Shown here piece by piece: positions 63,969-64,000 of a stretch of 64,000 nt of DNA (positions within the stretch are counted from its first letter, which is position 1; each line of letters opens with the position of its first letter). Under the pieces are notes generated by a model. The model was not told the DNA's origin, did no database searches, and saw only the letters and a program-made list of their open reading frames with translations. A program made the translations under genes and the position numbers. The stretch is from Schaalia odontolytica (GTDB lineage Bacteria > Actinomycetota > Actinomycetes > Actinomycetales > Actinomycetaceae): positions 310,001-374,000 of the forward strand of contig NZ_CP102197.1 of NCBI RefSeq assembly GCF_024584435.1, in the 5' to 3' direction.

Positions 63969-64000
63969 GACGTCATGGTACGTGGCCCCAGCTTTCGGGG

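Overview
The window reads as a chromosomal segment of a high-GC actinobacterium. The single-chain glycyl-tRNA synthetase, actinobacterial DnaG, GTG/TTG starts, overlapping ATGA junctions and the DedA, zur-znu and LuxS complement fit the family Actinomycetaceae (Schaalia/Actinomyces type). The genus is inferred from gene content and protein style, not from a search. No rRNA, tRNA or CRISPR array was found.

Layout. 1-3.6 kb: a cut-off DedA-like membrane gene, then a zinc operon (znuA-znuC-znuB-zur, minus strand) with a metal-box palindrome lying on the znuA promoter. 3.7-8.9 kb: a LacI regulator divergent from a malE-malF-malG type sugar importer with no ATPase gene. 8.9-18.5 kb: an accessory region. 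An array of roughly 0.21-0.23 kb repeats is split by a 7.87 kb composite transposon bounded by two identical 1,266-bp IS3-family (IS407-like) copies. The outer ends carry a 4-bp target duplication (GGGC), and the repeat unit is restored exactly if the element is removed. Its cargo is a ClbS/DfsB-like protein, an ISL3-family element with its own 8-bp duplication, a small four-helix membrane protein and an 828-residue peptidoglycan-binding/DUF1906 protein; the last two have visibly lower GC. 18.5-20.6 kb: a GntR/ABC operon. 20.6-27.1 kb: a cluster of GGATAGGTT motifs with a 33-bp palindrome, then glyS, dusB, aroD, a DUF1023 hydrolase and a lipoprotein. 27.2-29.3 kb: a PTS EIIBCA gene.

29.5-40.9 kb holds the most system-like block: three glycosyltransferases, an ABC exporter, two APH-fold kinases and UDP-glucose dehydrogenase, most of them with overlapping ends, followed by a histidine kinase/response regulator pair and a secreted or anchored protein with an Asp/His-rich tail. 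A cell-surface glycan or glycolipid that is assembled, phosphorylated and exported is a reasonable hypothesis, and I do not recognise it as a described pathway. 41.1-64 kb is mainly housekeeping (dgt, dnaG, luxS, ilvE, manA, ilvD, lplA, marC-type, yggS-type). It also has a yefM/yoeB toxin-antitoxin pair beside a major-facilitator fragment, a heterodimeric ABC exporter behind an iron-box-like palindrome, and a lipoprotein/adaptor/ATPase/permease export operon.

At least four intrinsic terminators share the core CCTCGT...ACGAGG, and two others share GGGGCGGAC...GTCCGCCCC.
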